The position numbers were made by a program, and so were the translations under genes. Below, piece after piece: positions 1 through 12,500 of a stretch of 64,000 nt of DNA; within the stretch, counting starts at the first letter, position 1; each line of letters begins with the position of its first letter. The notes below the pieces were generated by a model that ran no database searches, was not told the DNA's origin, and was given only the letters and a program-made list of their open reading frames with translations. This DNA comes from Gordionus sp. m RMFG-2023 (Eukaryota; Nematomorpha; Gordioida; Chordodea; Parachordodidae): assembly GCF_954871325.1 (NCBI RefSeq), contig NC_088778.1, positions 2,389,743 through 2,453,742 on the forward strand. Direction: 5' to 3'.

Positions 1-1084
1 AATAAATGTAAATACATGATTAAGCATCATTAAGCCAAAGTTATTTAATAATATTGAAAAAATAAATCTAAGATAAATTGTAGTAATAATGAATTATTTT
101 TCTTTTCGGGTAACATTGATTCCTTTATAAATAAATGTAATATATCTATAGTATTTAGTATATCATATAAGATTAAGTATATACAAAATTTATTTCTTTC
201 TTGTATAAAAATTAGTTTACCCTTTGAGATTCATATATTTATATATAATCTCAGTAATCTATAAAATATATCATTTATCATCATCTTAATTTTATAAAAT
301 TTTTATCCATCAACTTTCCAATCATCTTAATGAAGTACACTATGAGGATACTATGGAAATCTAAACCGTTAAATATCTCAACATTGAATTTTGGGTATAA
401 AAATAAAATAATATTATATTAATTAATTAGAAAATTCATAATACGATATCAAATTTCATAAATTATTGATATATTTTACATTTATTAGATACATTATTGT
501 AATTATTCATATTTTACCGAATATACAAATATTGCGTGGCCATGACTTTAGGTCACCTTTATTATAAGTAATAGTTTTTAAATAAAGTCCAGATTTATAT
601 CCTCAAAAGTAATATTTTTGAATGCAGCAATTTTTCAAAAATGAAAAATAATTAAAGTTTTAATTATTAACTATTTTATATAAAAGATAAAACTTCCCTA
701 TATTGAGGGTCTGAATTACTTTTTAGATGTTTGCATGTAAACTTTTTGAGTGTTATGTTTTAAATTTATTTTTGATTATTCAAGCATGAATATGGTAATA
801 AATTATATTAGAAAAATGAAATAACAAATAAAAATTATTTTTTTAAAAAAAAACACAAAATTGTTTATTATTTTTTGATTCTTCAGTACAAAAATTAAAA
901 TTCAGATCAGATAGGATCTATTTCTAAAATTAAAACTTCAGATCAGATTTATGATTTAGATCTATCAAAAATAATATTCAGATTGAATTTATAACGCAAA
1001 ATTATAAATTTTTTCTGGTCGGATCTTAGACCGAACTCTAAATTATATTTAATATAACTATATATAAAAATTTTAAATACAAAC

Positions 1085-2004
1085 CATTATGCTTGACAAG
1101 AAATGGTAAAGCGTCTAAAAACTTGATTTAAAAACTATATTAATTTGAATATATATAATTTTTTTGTACCTCTAGAGAATGTAATTCTGATCGACTTGTT
1201 GACTAAAATATTATTAGAAGAAACATTCTTAATATTTTATATACCTGATCCATGAAATATTTTGTCTCGTCCTTAAAAAATAATAATCGTATTATCTTTA
1301 AATACGAGATATAATTTAAGATAATAATTTATTTAATTCATATAATATTATGCAAAATTATTAAGTATTTGTAGCTAATAAATAAAAAATAAGGTTATAT
1401 TTTATAGAAATTAAAATAATATTCTAATTCAAATTTTAAAAAACTATTTATATTGTTTCTAGTTCGTGATTACCTAAGGTTATTATTAGGGTACCATTTA
1501 CATCCTCTAAATATCAAATTAAACAATGGAATAAACTCAAATAATATTTTTTCTTTCTGAAAACAAATCAATAATCATATTAGGAAAAAGATTTTAAAGA
1601 ACGTATACATTATATTATAAAAAAAAAAATTAATTTAATTCATTTGCTAAGATATATTATATTACCTATTCGTTTTTGAAACGTAGCTTAATAAATTTTT
1701 AAAGAATTAGCAATTTTTTAAAGATATTATATAAATGAATCTTTTTGCTTTGTACAATTATAGAATTTGTTTAATAATAAATACATACACTTAATAAATA
1801 TATTCTACTTGAATTAATAATGGATTCTGTTGTACTATTTACTAAAAATATATTTATGAAGCCACTTTACCTTATAAATATGATATATAAAATTAGTCAG
1901 TTTCAAAAAAAATAGCGAAAAACAATAAACCAAATAGGAAATAATTGACACTAATTGTAAAATAAATAATGGAAGGAATGATAATTTATCCAAATTATTT
2001 TTAC
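1085..2004 (-). CDS. Microexon gene copy, 5' half (unit A exons a-f), 3' half lies left of the window
   Basis: Six microexons between AG and GT, read on the minus strand from high to low: a 1809-1841, b 1666-1686, c 1474-1506, d 1245-1271, e 1170-1202, f 1085-1114 (33, 21, 33, 27, 33, 30 nt). Every length is a multiple of three and every junction codon is split after its first base. Peptides: a NSTTESIINS, c DVNGTLIITL, f ALPFLVKHN; no stop occurs in the common phase. A possible signal-peptide exon at 1950-2004 encodes a hydrophobic run (LSFLPLFILQL), but its 3' phase does not match exon a, so it is tentative; no start codon is evident where unit B has one. The donor of the putative 5' UTR exon (near 2183) reads GA instead of GT. 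Function unknown; probably a secreted protein by analogy with the other copies. Confidence 0.5.
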
Positions 2005-2558
2005 CTTTAGTTTATATACGAGATTTATATTAAAATAATAATACTATTTTTGATAATTGGTAAAGACTGTTTTATATTTTGCTGTGTATATTATTATTGC
2101 TTTTAATTTAAATTTATTAATTATTTAAAATTTAATTTAATTATACTATTAATAAAACTGAACTAAATCTGGTAGGAAATCCTGAAATTCTTTATTACCC
2201 AAATTAATAATTCTAACAATATTTTACAAATGTTTACGATTCTTGCGGTTTATAAAGACATCGCTAATTAAGGCACAAATAAAATATATTAATTCTGTTT
2301 ATTTAGAATGGAAATATTAAAATATTCCATAAACTATCATTGTTCTAGAATAAAATCATACAAAATTGTTTTATGATTGAAATTGTATTTTTAAATTTTG
2401 TAATTTATTTTGCACTTATATTTATTAATAAAAATTTTATAATCTTTTAATTTTAAAACATGAATATTTGATATAAGTAGAATCTAAAGACACAAGTAAG
2501 AAAACTAAAATTTTTATATTTTTAAGTAGAATAATTAAAAAGCTATATTAGATGATAT

Positions 2559-5500
2559 CTAATTATCATTGAAGTTTTTATATTTTATAGTAGAAATTAA
2601 ATTGTAAAAATATTTGTCAATATATTCTAAATTTTTATTATGAGTAGTAGTGTATAAAAGGTTTGAGTCGATTTTTAAAAATGACGAACTCTAAATTAAT
2701 CTGAAAAATATTATGCAAGCTTTAGGACTAGGCTTATTAATGGCACGTTGATCAATTAGCAAAATCTAGAGGCTTTGGCAATATACAGTTTAACAATATT
2801 AATAATTAGATATCTTTAAAAAATCTAACAAATTTATGCACTACATTTTACCTTTAGGTATCGTTTCTTGTTCTAAAATTTTAATTTAAAGCTATACAAT
2901 TATCAAAAAATTTTTTTTTACCTATAATGAGAATAAGGGTTTTATTTCTCAATCCTAATGTATTTAAAGGTTATCGTGATCATTATTTGCAAATTTACTA
3001 ATTCCGATATCCAAATTTGCTTAAAATATTTTTAAATATAGTAAATATTAAATCAAATTCATATAAAATTGTGAATATAATATACTTTGAATATAATGGT
3101 CAATGTACGTTAAGTAAGCTAAAACAAACATAAACATCATTTATGAGAATTCATATATATAAAACAAAATACTTTGTATAAAACTGGTAACATTTTCTAT
3201 ATATTTAATAAAAATAAATAAATAATGACTGAATACAGTCGTAATATAAAAATAAAAAATAAATTTTATATAAATATATAATTTACGAGATTCTCAAATT
3301 CATAACTATATATTTGATAAACCTTCTTTGATGTTTAAAATATCGCCACCTATAAATAAATTATAAATTCAATTTAAGGTAATTTTTATGTTTTTATTAA
3401 ATAAATAATACCTTCATTTTCACAAGAAAAATTTTGAATCACTTAAATAGTTAATTTTAATTTTTGTATAATGTAATATATATAATAATGATGACTTACT
3501 TTTAGCACGCCTGGAAATTATGACATTTGGAGCTGAACAAGTATTTATGATTAAAAATTTTTTTAACTCACCTATAGTTTGGAAATTTTTATGAGATATC
3601 GTATATCAATGCAAGAATAAATGTAAAATTAGTATGATTATTTAAGAAATATTTTTAATTCTCTTCTATTGAAAAAAAGTATATAAATTGATCATAAACC
3701 TATTTCTTTTAAATTCCCAAAAAAAATTTAATTTTATAGTCAGAATTATAGATTATGTTACTATAAGCCATTAATATATTTATAAAAAATTTACTATTAT
3801 TATTAAAATATATTAAAAAATAAACTAATTGAATAAACTATTCCCAAATCATTATTAATATAGTATTTTTGACATTTCTATTAAAAATTTTTGAATTTAA
3901 TTCTATTTCGATTAGCGTAAAATAAATTTATGTTATTTGCTCTTCCAATCTATGACACTTAACAGTTGATCTAGTGTTTAACATATTATAAAGGTTTTTC
4001 AATTTCTTAATTTTCAACTTCTATTAAAGAAGCAAATTAATCTTTAACTATTTTTAATATTTCTTTAAACTTTTAGCTATGGCAATGCTCAGATTATTTC
4101 TAAACAGCTCTTGTTTAGCAGGCCATTTAAGACTCATAAAATAAGGCTATTTGGATAAGATTCCCACACATTTAATCTAATAAAAGCTATATATATCAAT
4201 ATGTTAAACCAAGTACATTATAAAAAATTTAAAATTATCAATATATCTTCTAACTAGTTACAATATTAACACTGATTAAATTCATTTTTTTACAGTTCTA
4301 GTATTATTCTATTTTATATCAAATTTATTTTAATATCTTTGCCAGTCCATGTTTGAAGAACTTCGGTATATTAATGAAAATCATAAAATTCATGATAGAT
4401 GATTTAATTTATGAAAATGTCTAGATATTATAGGTTAATCAAATAAAAATTGGTATTATACCATCACTATACCAAGATATGGTATTGTAGATACGAATTA
4501 AGTATGTTTGAGCATATAAGTTAAAAATATACTTATTTCTATTATAACAAAATTTTGATTCTCTAAAAATATCTAAAACAAAACAGAAATAGCTCAAAGG
4601 CTGAATGGCCCTAAAATAAACAGAAATAAGTTTCAAAAGACCAACTTTAACACAATCTAACCATTTTTTTTTAAATTATGATGATTTCTCAAATTTATAA
4701 TCACAACCGGTCATAAACGATTGCCCACCCTGCATTTTCTTAGACATTTTTCTTAAAAATAACACAATATGAGGTAACAAATTTATTTATAAGTTTACAT
4801 ATTATTGCATAAAATTACAAAAAATAAAAGACATAGCAATTAATTAAGATCAAATTTTGGTCTCATCAATATGACCACCTTTATTCTTAATAATTGCTTC
4901 AAAAATTTTTGGTAATCTTTCGATGAGATTTTTAAATATTCAGAAGTGATATTGTTCCATAATCTCTGCAATACTTTCCAAAGGTGCGAATGAGAGGTTA
5001 GTGAGCTTTTTCACGCTTGTCGATCAAGGTGATCCCATAAAAGTTTGATTGGATTCAGATCGGACTGGGATGGCCAAGTCATCAACTCGAGAATATCTAG
5101 TTGTAGTAGATTTTGTAAATAATCTTTGCATAGCCTGGATGTATGCTTTGGGTATTATCTTGTGAAATAAAATTTATTCCCTATCAAACACTTTCCTGAT
5201 GAAATCACATGGTCCTCAAAAATTTGCTGGTAACCCTCTTAGTTAAGGATTCCTTTAATTTTAACAATGTCGGCGGTTGCCCCTGCACCAAAGCACCCCC
5301 ATACCATAACAGACCCTCCCCTGAGTTTGACTGTAGGAATTATGCAGTGATCGCTCATTCGCTCTCCAGCTGAGCGGCGGATATATTGCCTTCTTTTAGA
5401 ACCGAAGATTTCGAATTTTGACTCATCACTCCATAAGACGTGATACCATTTGGCAGATGTTCGAAATTAATGTTTTCATACCCAGTCTAATCGCTTAAGT

Positions 5501-8500
5501 TTATTTTTTTGCTCAAGAGTGGTTTTTGACCGCTACCCTACCATAAAGTTCAAAGCTCCTAAGGCGCCTTTTCACAGTTGTGTCACTTATCGGGTTTTAC
5601 CGAGTCAGATTAATCTCCGCAGCTATCTCTAAGGCGACAAGGCGTCGATTGCGTTTACTGATCTTTGCTATATATCCACCATCACTTAAAGTTGTTTTGT
5701 GGGGTCTTCCAGGCCTCTTTGGATTCGATATTGTATTATTGTTGCGTTTAAGTATACAATCGACTGTTCGTCGAGATAGGGTTAATTCTCTGGCAATTCG
5801 GCGCTTACTTTTACCATGTGTAAATTAATTATTTTGTATTTAGTTGGAATTTTTCTTTTAATCATTTTGGTCGAATGTTCGCTAAAATATTTATAAAGAC
5901 TGAAAGTTTCTTTAAACAATGATTTAAAACAAAAAAAAATCTAGGAATTTTTGTTAAAATAATTAAAAATAGGTATTAATAAGCAGATAAGAATGTGATT
6001 AATAACTTTCTTCCAAAAAATAATTGGCAACTTAAAATTGTTGCTAAAAAAAAACTAATGAAACCTATTTTACCAAAGTCATTTTTGACATGTTATTTTC
6101 AAAGCATGTTTCTGATAAATTTAATTTAAATTCCACACTGTTTTAACCATAACTCTTCTCATTATATGAATATATATTGCATTTTTTTTTATAAAATTCA
6201 AACGATATATGGAAAATAAAATTTATCGGAAAATATTTTAATTAAAATATATAGATTATAAATGCTACAAAATTATATATAACATCGTGATATTCGGATT
6301 AAAGATTTTTACCTTAAACAAAGGTTTTGTATAACTATAAAACTAAATTACATCAGTCAAGCCAATTTACCGTATAAAAATTAAGGTTTAAACTATCATG
6401 TTGACCTAGCGATTTTTCTAAAAATGTAACAAATTAAATTTAAAAAAAAACTAAAGTAAACTAAATGATTACAGTTATTTGATTTTCTCGAGGGACGCCT
6501 GTAGATTCCAAAATAGTCGACATAGTAATTATCAAACTATATGAAGCCAACCTAACCTTTTAAATTCCTTTTATAATATATTATATTAATCTTTTTTAAA
6601 TATTTTAATGTATACAATTATAATATAACATTTTATAAAATATTTTAATGTATACAATTATATATAACATTTTATAAAATATTTATATTATTTGTTTTGA
6701 TTATAATTAATATAATATAATCTAATAAAATCCAAAGGTATAAAATCATAATATAATATAAAAAACCGATAAATTATTTATGAATATCGGAATAGTTAAT
6801 ATAATATGGAAAAAAAATGAAAAGGCAATTATTATTTTTTTCAAATCGTAGAGGATTTAAAGTAAATTTTTACTTTGTATTTATCATAAAATAAGAGCAT
6901 GTTATAATAATAAAAATATTTTATAAATTATAGTATATTATAACTATAAACAATGTATATAAATATAGGATTAAAAAAAATTATATATATGAATTTATGA
7001 TTTGTTCCTATAATATGTTATATATTAGAAATTAACATTATGATTATAAAAAAATTAAATTTTTAATTACCCTTAAATTTTATTTTAAGATATTTATCAT
7101 CCTCCAATCATTATTTTCAATAATATTTGGTATATAATTGGGGTATAATTCGGCCAATTTGGTTAAACCCTTACAAGCGCGTATAGAATAAATTGGCTAT
7201 TTTCAATAAATTTTTACTATAATTATGATTATCTTTATCATTAGCGTTCTTCAATCATTTACATGTTAAAAATGATTATAATAAAAGATGTGAAAAATAA
7301 AAAAAATGAGATTTGTAAATCTGGTGAACCCGTCAGGCAACATTTTAAAATAATTTAAATTATTATAAAAATTATTTTTGCCCAATATAATGAATATATC
7401 ACATAAGTTATAAAATATTAAATATAATTATTTTCAAAACTTATATAAAATTTTAAATCACTCATATCTTGAGTTATTTGTATAACACATGCCTTTCACA
7501 TTACACATATTGGGTGAGATTTATTTCGAATTAAAAAGTTTTTAATGGACTGGAACTGAATTTTTAAAAAGAAATTCGGATGGATCCCAAAAATTTATAA
7601 ATTTTTTATTGGATATCGTTGGATATGAAAAAATGGGTCAATTGCAAAGCTCAAATTTATAATTTTAGATATAATCATATAAAAATTATTTTACATATAT
7701 ACCATTATGCTTAATAAGATATGGTCTAGAGCCTAAAATATATTTTTTTTAAATTATATTATTTGGTATATTTATAACTTTTAGTACCTTTAGAGGATGT
7801 AATATTGATTGACTCGGATACTAAAATATTATTAAATCAAAGAACTTATTCCTGTTATATGTATTATATTATGTACCTTGTCCACGATATCTTCTGACCA
7901 GTCCTAAAAAAAATAGTGAATTAGATTTTATATACCAGTTTGAATTATATAAATATAATATAATTGTTTGATGATTTCTTTAATTATAAAATAATCTAAA
8001 AATATTATATAGCCAATAAATAAAAATAATGGTATATTATAATATAGAAATGTTAAATTAGTAAATTAAAATAATCTAATTTAAAAAAAATATTTATATT
8101 TTCCAGTTGTATATACCTAAAGATATTATAAGGGTGCCATTTACATCTTCTATATATTAAATAAAATAAATATTGGAATTATCTCAAATAAAATTTTCTA
8201 TTGCTCGAATAGAAATAATTAATTATCTCAGGATAAAAGATTTAAAAATACATAGATTAAATTATAAGAGACATTTAAATTTAGCCTATTTCTAAGATAT
8301 AATATTACCTACCTATTAGTTTATTAGCTTTAATGATATAAATTTTTAAGGATACATAATCAAAAAATTTTAAAATATATTATATAAATGAATCTAATTG
8401 ATTTTAGAAAATTTTTTTATTTTAAATTATAATATTACTTGAATTAAACATGACTCCTGTTGTATTAACTATAATATTTTATAAAAATTAAACTACCATA

Positions 8501-8771
8501 AATTGAATAATGATACAAGTATGAAATTGAATAATATTATGGAGGTTTATACACTAATTATGAATAAAATAATAGAAGAAATGGTAATTTATAGCTATTT
8601 ATTTTAACTAAGTTTTATGTAAAAAATTGCCAAAATATTTTAATTTTTTTCAAAATATCATTTGAATATTTTCTCCAAATAATTAATTAAACTGCTTTAT
8701 TTTGTTGTAAATAATATTTTTTATTTTACCTTTCATTTTAATTCACAAGTTAATTTATAAACTATTTTTTG
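2559..8771 (-). CDS. Microexon gene copy 1 (unit B exons a-f + unit A exons g-n + terminal exon)
   Basis: Most complete model. Exons: a 8439-8468, b 8313-8327, c 8117-8149, d 7877-7903, e 7788-7820, f 7703-7732, then a 4.2-kb intron holding a dead Tc1 element, g 3500-3532, h 3412-3441, i 3323-3349, j 3173-3196, k 3086-3118, l 2999-3019, m 2922-2954, n 2852-2872, terminal exon 2559-2626 ending in TAG. Joined in phase 1 the chain is open throughout, about 151 residues. Peptides include NTTGVMFNS (a), DVNGTLIISL (c), SRPYLIKHN (f), IQNFSCENE (h), YLTYIDHYIQ (k). Exon g has Ser where other copies have Cys. Upstream, exon 8730-8771 ends ATG AAA G in the right phase, and 8553-8607 could be a signal-peptide exon (KLPFLLLFYS) but has an in-frame TAA, so the 5' end is uncertain. 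Resembles bicycle/MEG genes in structure; homology is untested. Confidence 0.6.
3533..4854. other. AT-rich intron sequence (f-to-g intron of gene copy 1)
   Basis: No exon or element supported. The minus-strand ORF at 4439-4636 has no recognisable content. The block at 4690-4740 (TTGCCCACCCTGCA) may belong to the non-coding end of the adjacent Tc1 relic. Confidence 0.4.
4855..5830 (-). pseudogene. Tc1/mariner-type transposase relic
   Basis: Minus-strand translation, in pieces, gives the order of a Tc1-like transposase: a helix-turn-helix part with GRPHKTTLSDGG (about 5.70 kb), WSDESKFEIFG with the first catalytic Asp at 5425-5427, VMVWGCFGAG, a decayed QDN box (SQDNTQS) with the second Asp at 5157-5159, DLNPIKLLWD, and a C-terminal RLPKIFEAIIKNKGGHIDET. 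The third acidic residue, expected in NPIE, is Lys (AAA at 5044-5046). Several stops and frameshifts are present. No clear terminal repeats or TA duplication were found. It lies in the f-to-g intron of gene copy 1. A plus-strand ORF at 5580-5828 is only its antisense. Confidence 0.85.
6601..6679. repeat. Tandem duplication, two copies of about 40 bp
   Basis: Two adjacent near-identical AT-rich copies (6601-6640 and 6641-6679), differing by one or two bases. No coding content. Confidence 0.8.
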
Positions 8772-8840
8772 CTAAATAATATTAATTTTAATTAACAGTT
8801 ATAAAATTATAATGAGAACATAAGTAAAATAAAATATAAC

Positions 8841-8913
8841 CTGAAATCTCTTATTTTCCACAATTATACTAACAATATTTATATAATGCTTTTATCTCTT
8901 ATGGTTTATAAAT
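8841..8913 (-). promoter_or_regulatory. Possible core promoter and 5' UTR exon of microexon gene copy 1
   Basis: A TATAAA-like element on the minus strand (8904-8913) is followed about 70 nt downstream by a donor-like site, CAG then GTTATA, at 8841. The arrangement recurs near 58.79-58.86 kb (TATACA, intact donor) and near 2.18-2.26 kb (TATAAA, donor decayed to GA), each time between exon n of one gene and exon a of the next, as expected of a gene start. Conservation of the block in three units is seen; promoter function is inferred. Confidence 0.3.
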
Positions 8914-9526
8914 ACCCGCTACTTATACATCAAGCACAAATAAAATTTATTAACTTAAATTAGAAAGAGAATGTAGAAATTTATACATATCAATCTCCTA
9001 CAATAACACATTAACTGCATGAATTGAATAGCTATATTTATTTTAACAAGACATCAAAATATTTATAAAATTAAATAAATGTGTTGTTATAAACCTACAT
9101 AAAATAATTAATATTATAAAAGGTATATATGATAAACCTATAAAAATACCAACTCTTTCTTTTCTATCCTTTCTACTTTAATCTAATTCATTGTTTAATA
9201 GTGAATCGTTAAAGAATTATTAATTAATTTAATCCATTATGTGAAATACTATTTTATTCGTAATTAATTTTATGATTGCAATCAAAATTTTTTAAAATTT
9301 ATTTTGCACTTTATCAATAAAACTATAATATTTACTAGTTGAAACTATTATTATCAAGTTCATTTAAAAATTCTTATGAATATAAATATTTAGTTTATTT
9401 TGAATCCTATTATCGTTTATGTATTATTATTTTAAAACATAAATCTATAATGAAAAATATATTTTTATAAAATACTATTATAATGTTAGATAATCTCTTA
9501 TATAAAAATAATCACTATATAACCTT

Positions 9527-12500
9527 TTCTTATTTTATAATGGAAATTAAAAAGAAAAAAATATTTGCTAGTCTAAATATTTATATTGAAAATATAAAAA
9601 GAAATCCAGCGAATGTATGCACTTTACCTTTAGGTTTAGTTTTTTGCTCTAATATATAAACATTTATACAATAAAATTATCATAATTATTTTATACCTAT
9701 GCTTAAAGAAAGGTTCTCATTTCTCAATCCTATTATATTCAATTAAAATTGTTTCATGGTGAAACATTATTTGTAAAATTACTAATTCCGATCACCAAAT
9801 TTGATGCTTAATATATTTATGATTATTATGTGAAATTCTTATAAAATTAAGAAAGTAATATACTTTGAATGTAATGATCAGTGTGATTTAAGTATTCTAT
9901 AAGAACATAAATATATTTTATAAAAATCCTTAGAAGTAAAATAAATAACTAACTCTGAATATAACTGATAACATTTTCTATAATTAGTAAAGGTAGTATA
10001 AAATGATAAAATTAAGTCTTAAAATTAAATTTTTTATTTGTAATGATTATATAATGCATATGATTTTATAAATGATAAATTTGATAAACCTGCTGTAATA
10101 TTTTTAATAAAACCGTCTATAAATAAATAATACATTTAATTTAAGATAATATTTTAAATTTATAATCCAATACCTTCTTTTTCGCAAGAATAGTATTGGC
10201 TCACTTAAATAATTTATTTAAAATATTTTTTACTATGTTGTATAAATTATTGATGATTTACTTTTAGCACGCCCACAAATCATAAGATTTGGATCTGAAT
10301 AAGTGTTTATAATTTGAAAAATATATATTTAACATAGATATAGATGGTAATTTTATTAAATCGTTGTTGTCAGAATTTATCTATGTAACAAATAAAATAT
10401 AAAATTAACATGATTATTTTATAAATAAGTTTAAATATTTTAATGAAATTGAAATAGATAAATAAATTAATAATATTTTTCTTCTTAATTCATCCATAAA
10501 CCTGTAATTCTTATTGTCAGATATATATATATATATTAATCTATTATTAATAAAAGATAAATGATTGAACTATTCCCAAGTCAATAATGATATAAGATTT
10601 TTTTTTTCTAGGAGATTGGAACATCTCTTCTTTGTTTAAACCCTTCGAATAGTTATTAAAATTAAATACTACTCTGCCATCGTGCCAAAATCGGTAATGG
10701 GTTTACATGTCCATTCTAATATAATTTCTTTTGGTGAGGAAAACTTTTTGAAATGGCATCAAATGATTATTCAAAAGATATAAATTTATGTTTTCTATTT
10801 CTTAGCTTCTATTACATATGGAATAGCTTTAGGTATTCTATCTAAAGGAATTTGTATTAAATCTAAATTTTAATATATTGATAATATTTCTTTAATATAT
10901 ATAATAAATTATAATGCAAGGATTTATTTTTCATGTCTTGTTTTTTTTTTGATCTAAAAATCGAGATATTATCTTCCTATAAATCTTATTTTTCATATAT
11001 CCTTTGAATTTAATAAATAATTCTAGTGTAAAAGAAAAACTATTCATTAAATAAGGACAAATGTGTTGAAATATTTGTATAATGAGATGTTCCCTTATTA
11101 GCATATATAACTATTAAACAGCGTTTAATAATGCGTTTATTTTCTAATTTAAATTAAATTACGCATAAAAATATTAGATTACAAAAAAAGAATATGACAT
11201 AAAATTTGTCTTCTAATGTTACCTTGATTCATTGTCTTCCCAACTATAAAAAAAAAGATACAAAAAAATTTATATATATTCCCTCATTTTAAAATAAAAA
11301 AAAAATATAATTTTAGTGTTTTCTAATAAAATGACTTATAACTATAGTTGGTTAATTTCTATATTTTAACAGTTAAATATAAACGGATTCTCTTCAATTG
11401 CCTAAAGATTTAGCCGAATAAGCCGACATTTCCAATGTGTATTAATCCTGATTACATGCCATTTGACCAATGATCGATAATCAAATCCCATCAAATTAAA
11501 TTAAATTTAAGACAATATTAACTTTTTATTTCGTATAAAATAGTAAAATGTATAAATATTTTTTTATCATTGTCTCTATAATTGTTCTATGTGGCAAAGT
11601 TTTCTGATTCATACTTATCATTTTTCTGCTGTTATTTAATCGATTTCTGTTTTTCTATGAATCCAGCCAAATCGGTCAATTTATTCATAAAGAAGTAAAA
11701 TTTTGAATTGTCAATAAAATTCAGTTCTCTTAATGGATAAAATTGACTCACAAACTTGGGCCGACATCTTTTTAATTTATAGAAGTTACTGCTTTCATGC
11801 GATTAAATCTAATATGTCTATTTAATCGTAAACATTACACACACTTTAAATATTTATCTTATAGATTTTTCTTGAAGAAAGATTTCTGAATATATAAGTC
11901 GGCCCATTTAATTGAGAAATATATTTCAGAAGGGTGCAATAATAGAAATATAATGACTTATATTAGACATCCATAAACTATTTTCTTCATTGAATCTTAA
12001 AACAAATTATTTTAAATAATCTTTACATTATGAAAGGAGTTCCATGTAAGAATCATTTTTTTTTTCCATATATATTTGCTAATACATTTTATTCACCGAA
12101 AAGACAAGCTTCCTTTTTTTTCAATGATGAATCGACTTAAATAAAAATTTACTATTTGTTTTACAATATTTTTTTATGGTTATATCTAGAAAAAAATTCC
12201 ATAATTTAGAGTTTCATAACTAGAAAAAGCAGATAACGGTTACACTTTAATAAATTACATAATAAATCGCACAAAATATAAATTTATATTAAGTAAGCCA
12301 AAATTATACTGACTATTATCTTTGATAAAACTTTGAATGTTAATATGATTGAATTTATTATTGTTTAATATAAAAATTATGATAAAATATATTAAAGTAA
12401 ATTCAAGCGCATAAACTATAAATTGTAGAATATTATCTTTTTATAATGAAAGTTGTTAAATTATATTTACCTTTTAACCATTGGATTCCTATGATTATAA

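Noticed and set aside
3559-3600. Possible extra exon upstream of exon g in unit A
   Set aside because: The splice-like AC...CT borders are not kept in units B, D or F, so it is not a conserved exon.
5580-5828. 82-codon plus-strand ORF
   Set aside because: It is the antisense of the Tc1 transposase N-terminal region, where the real motifs read on the minus strand.
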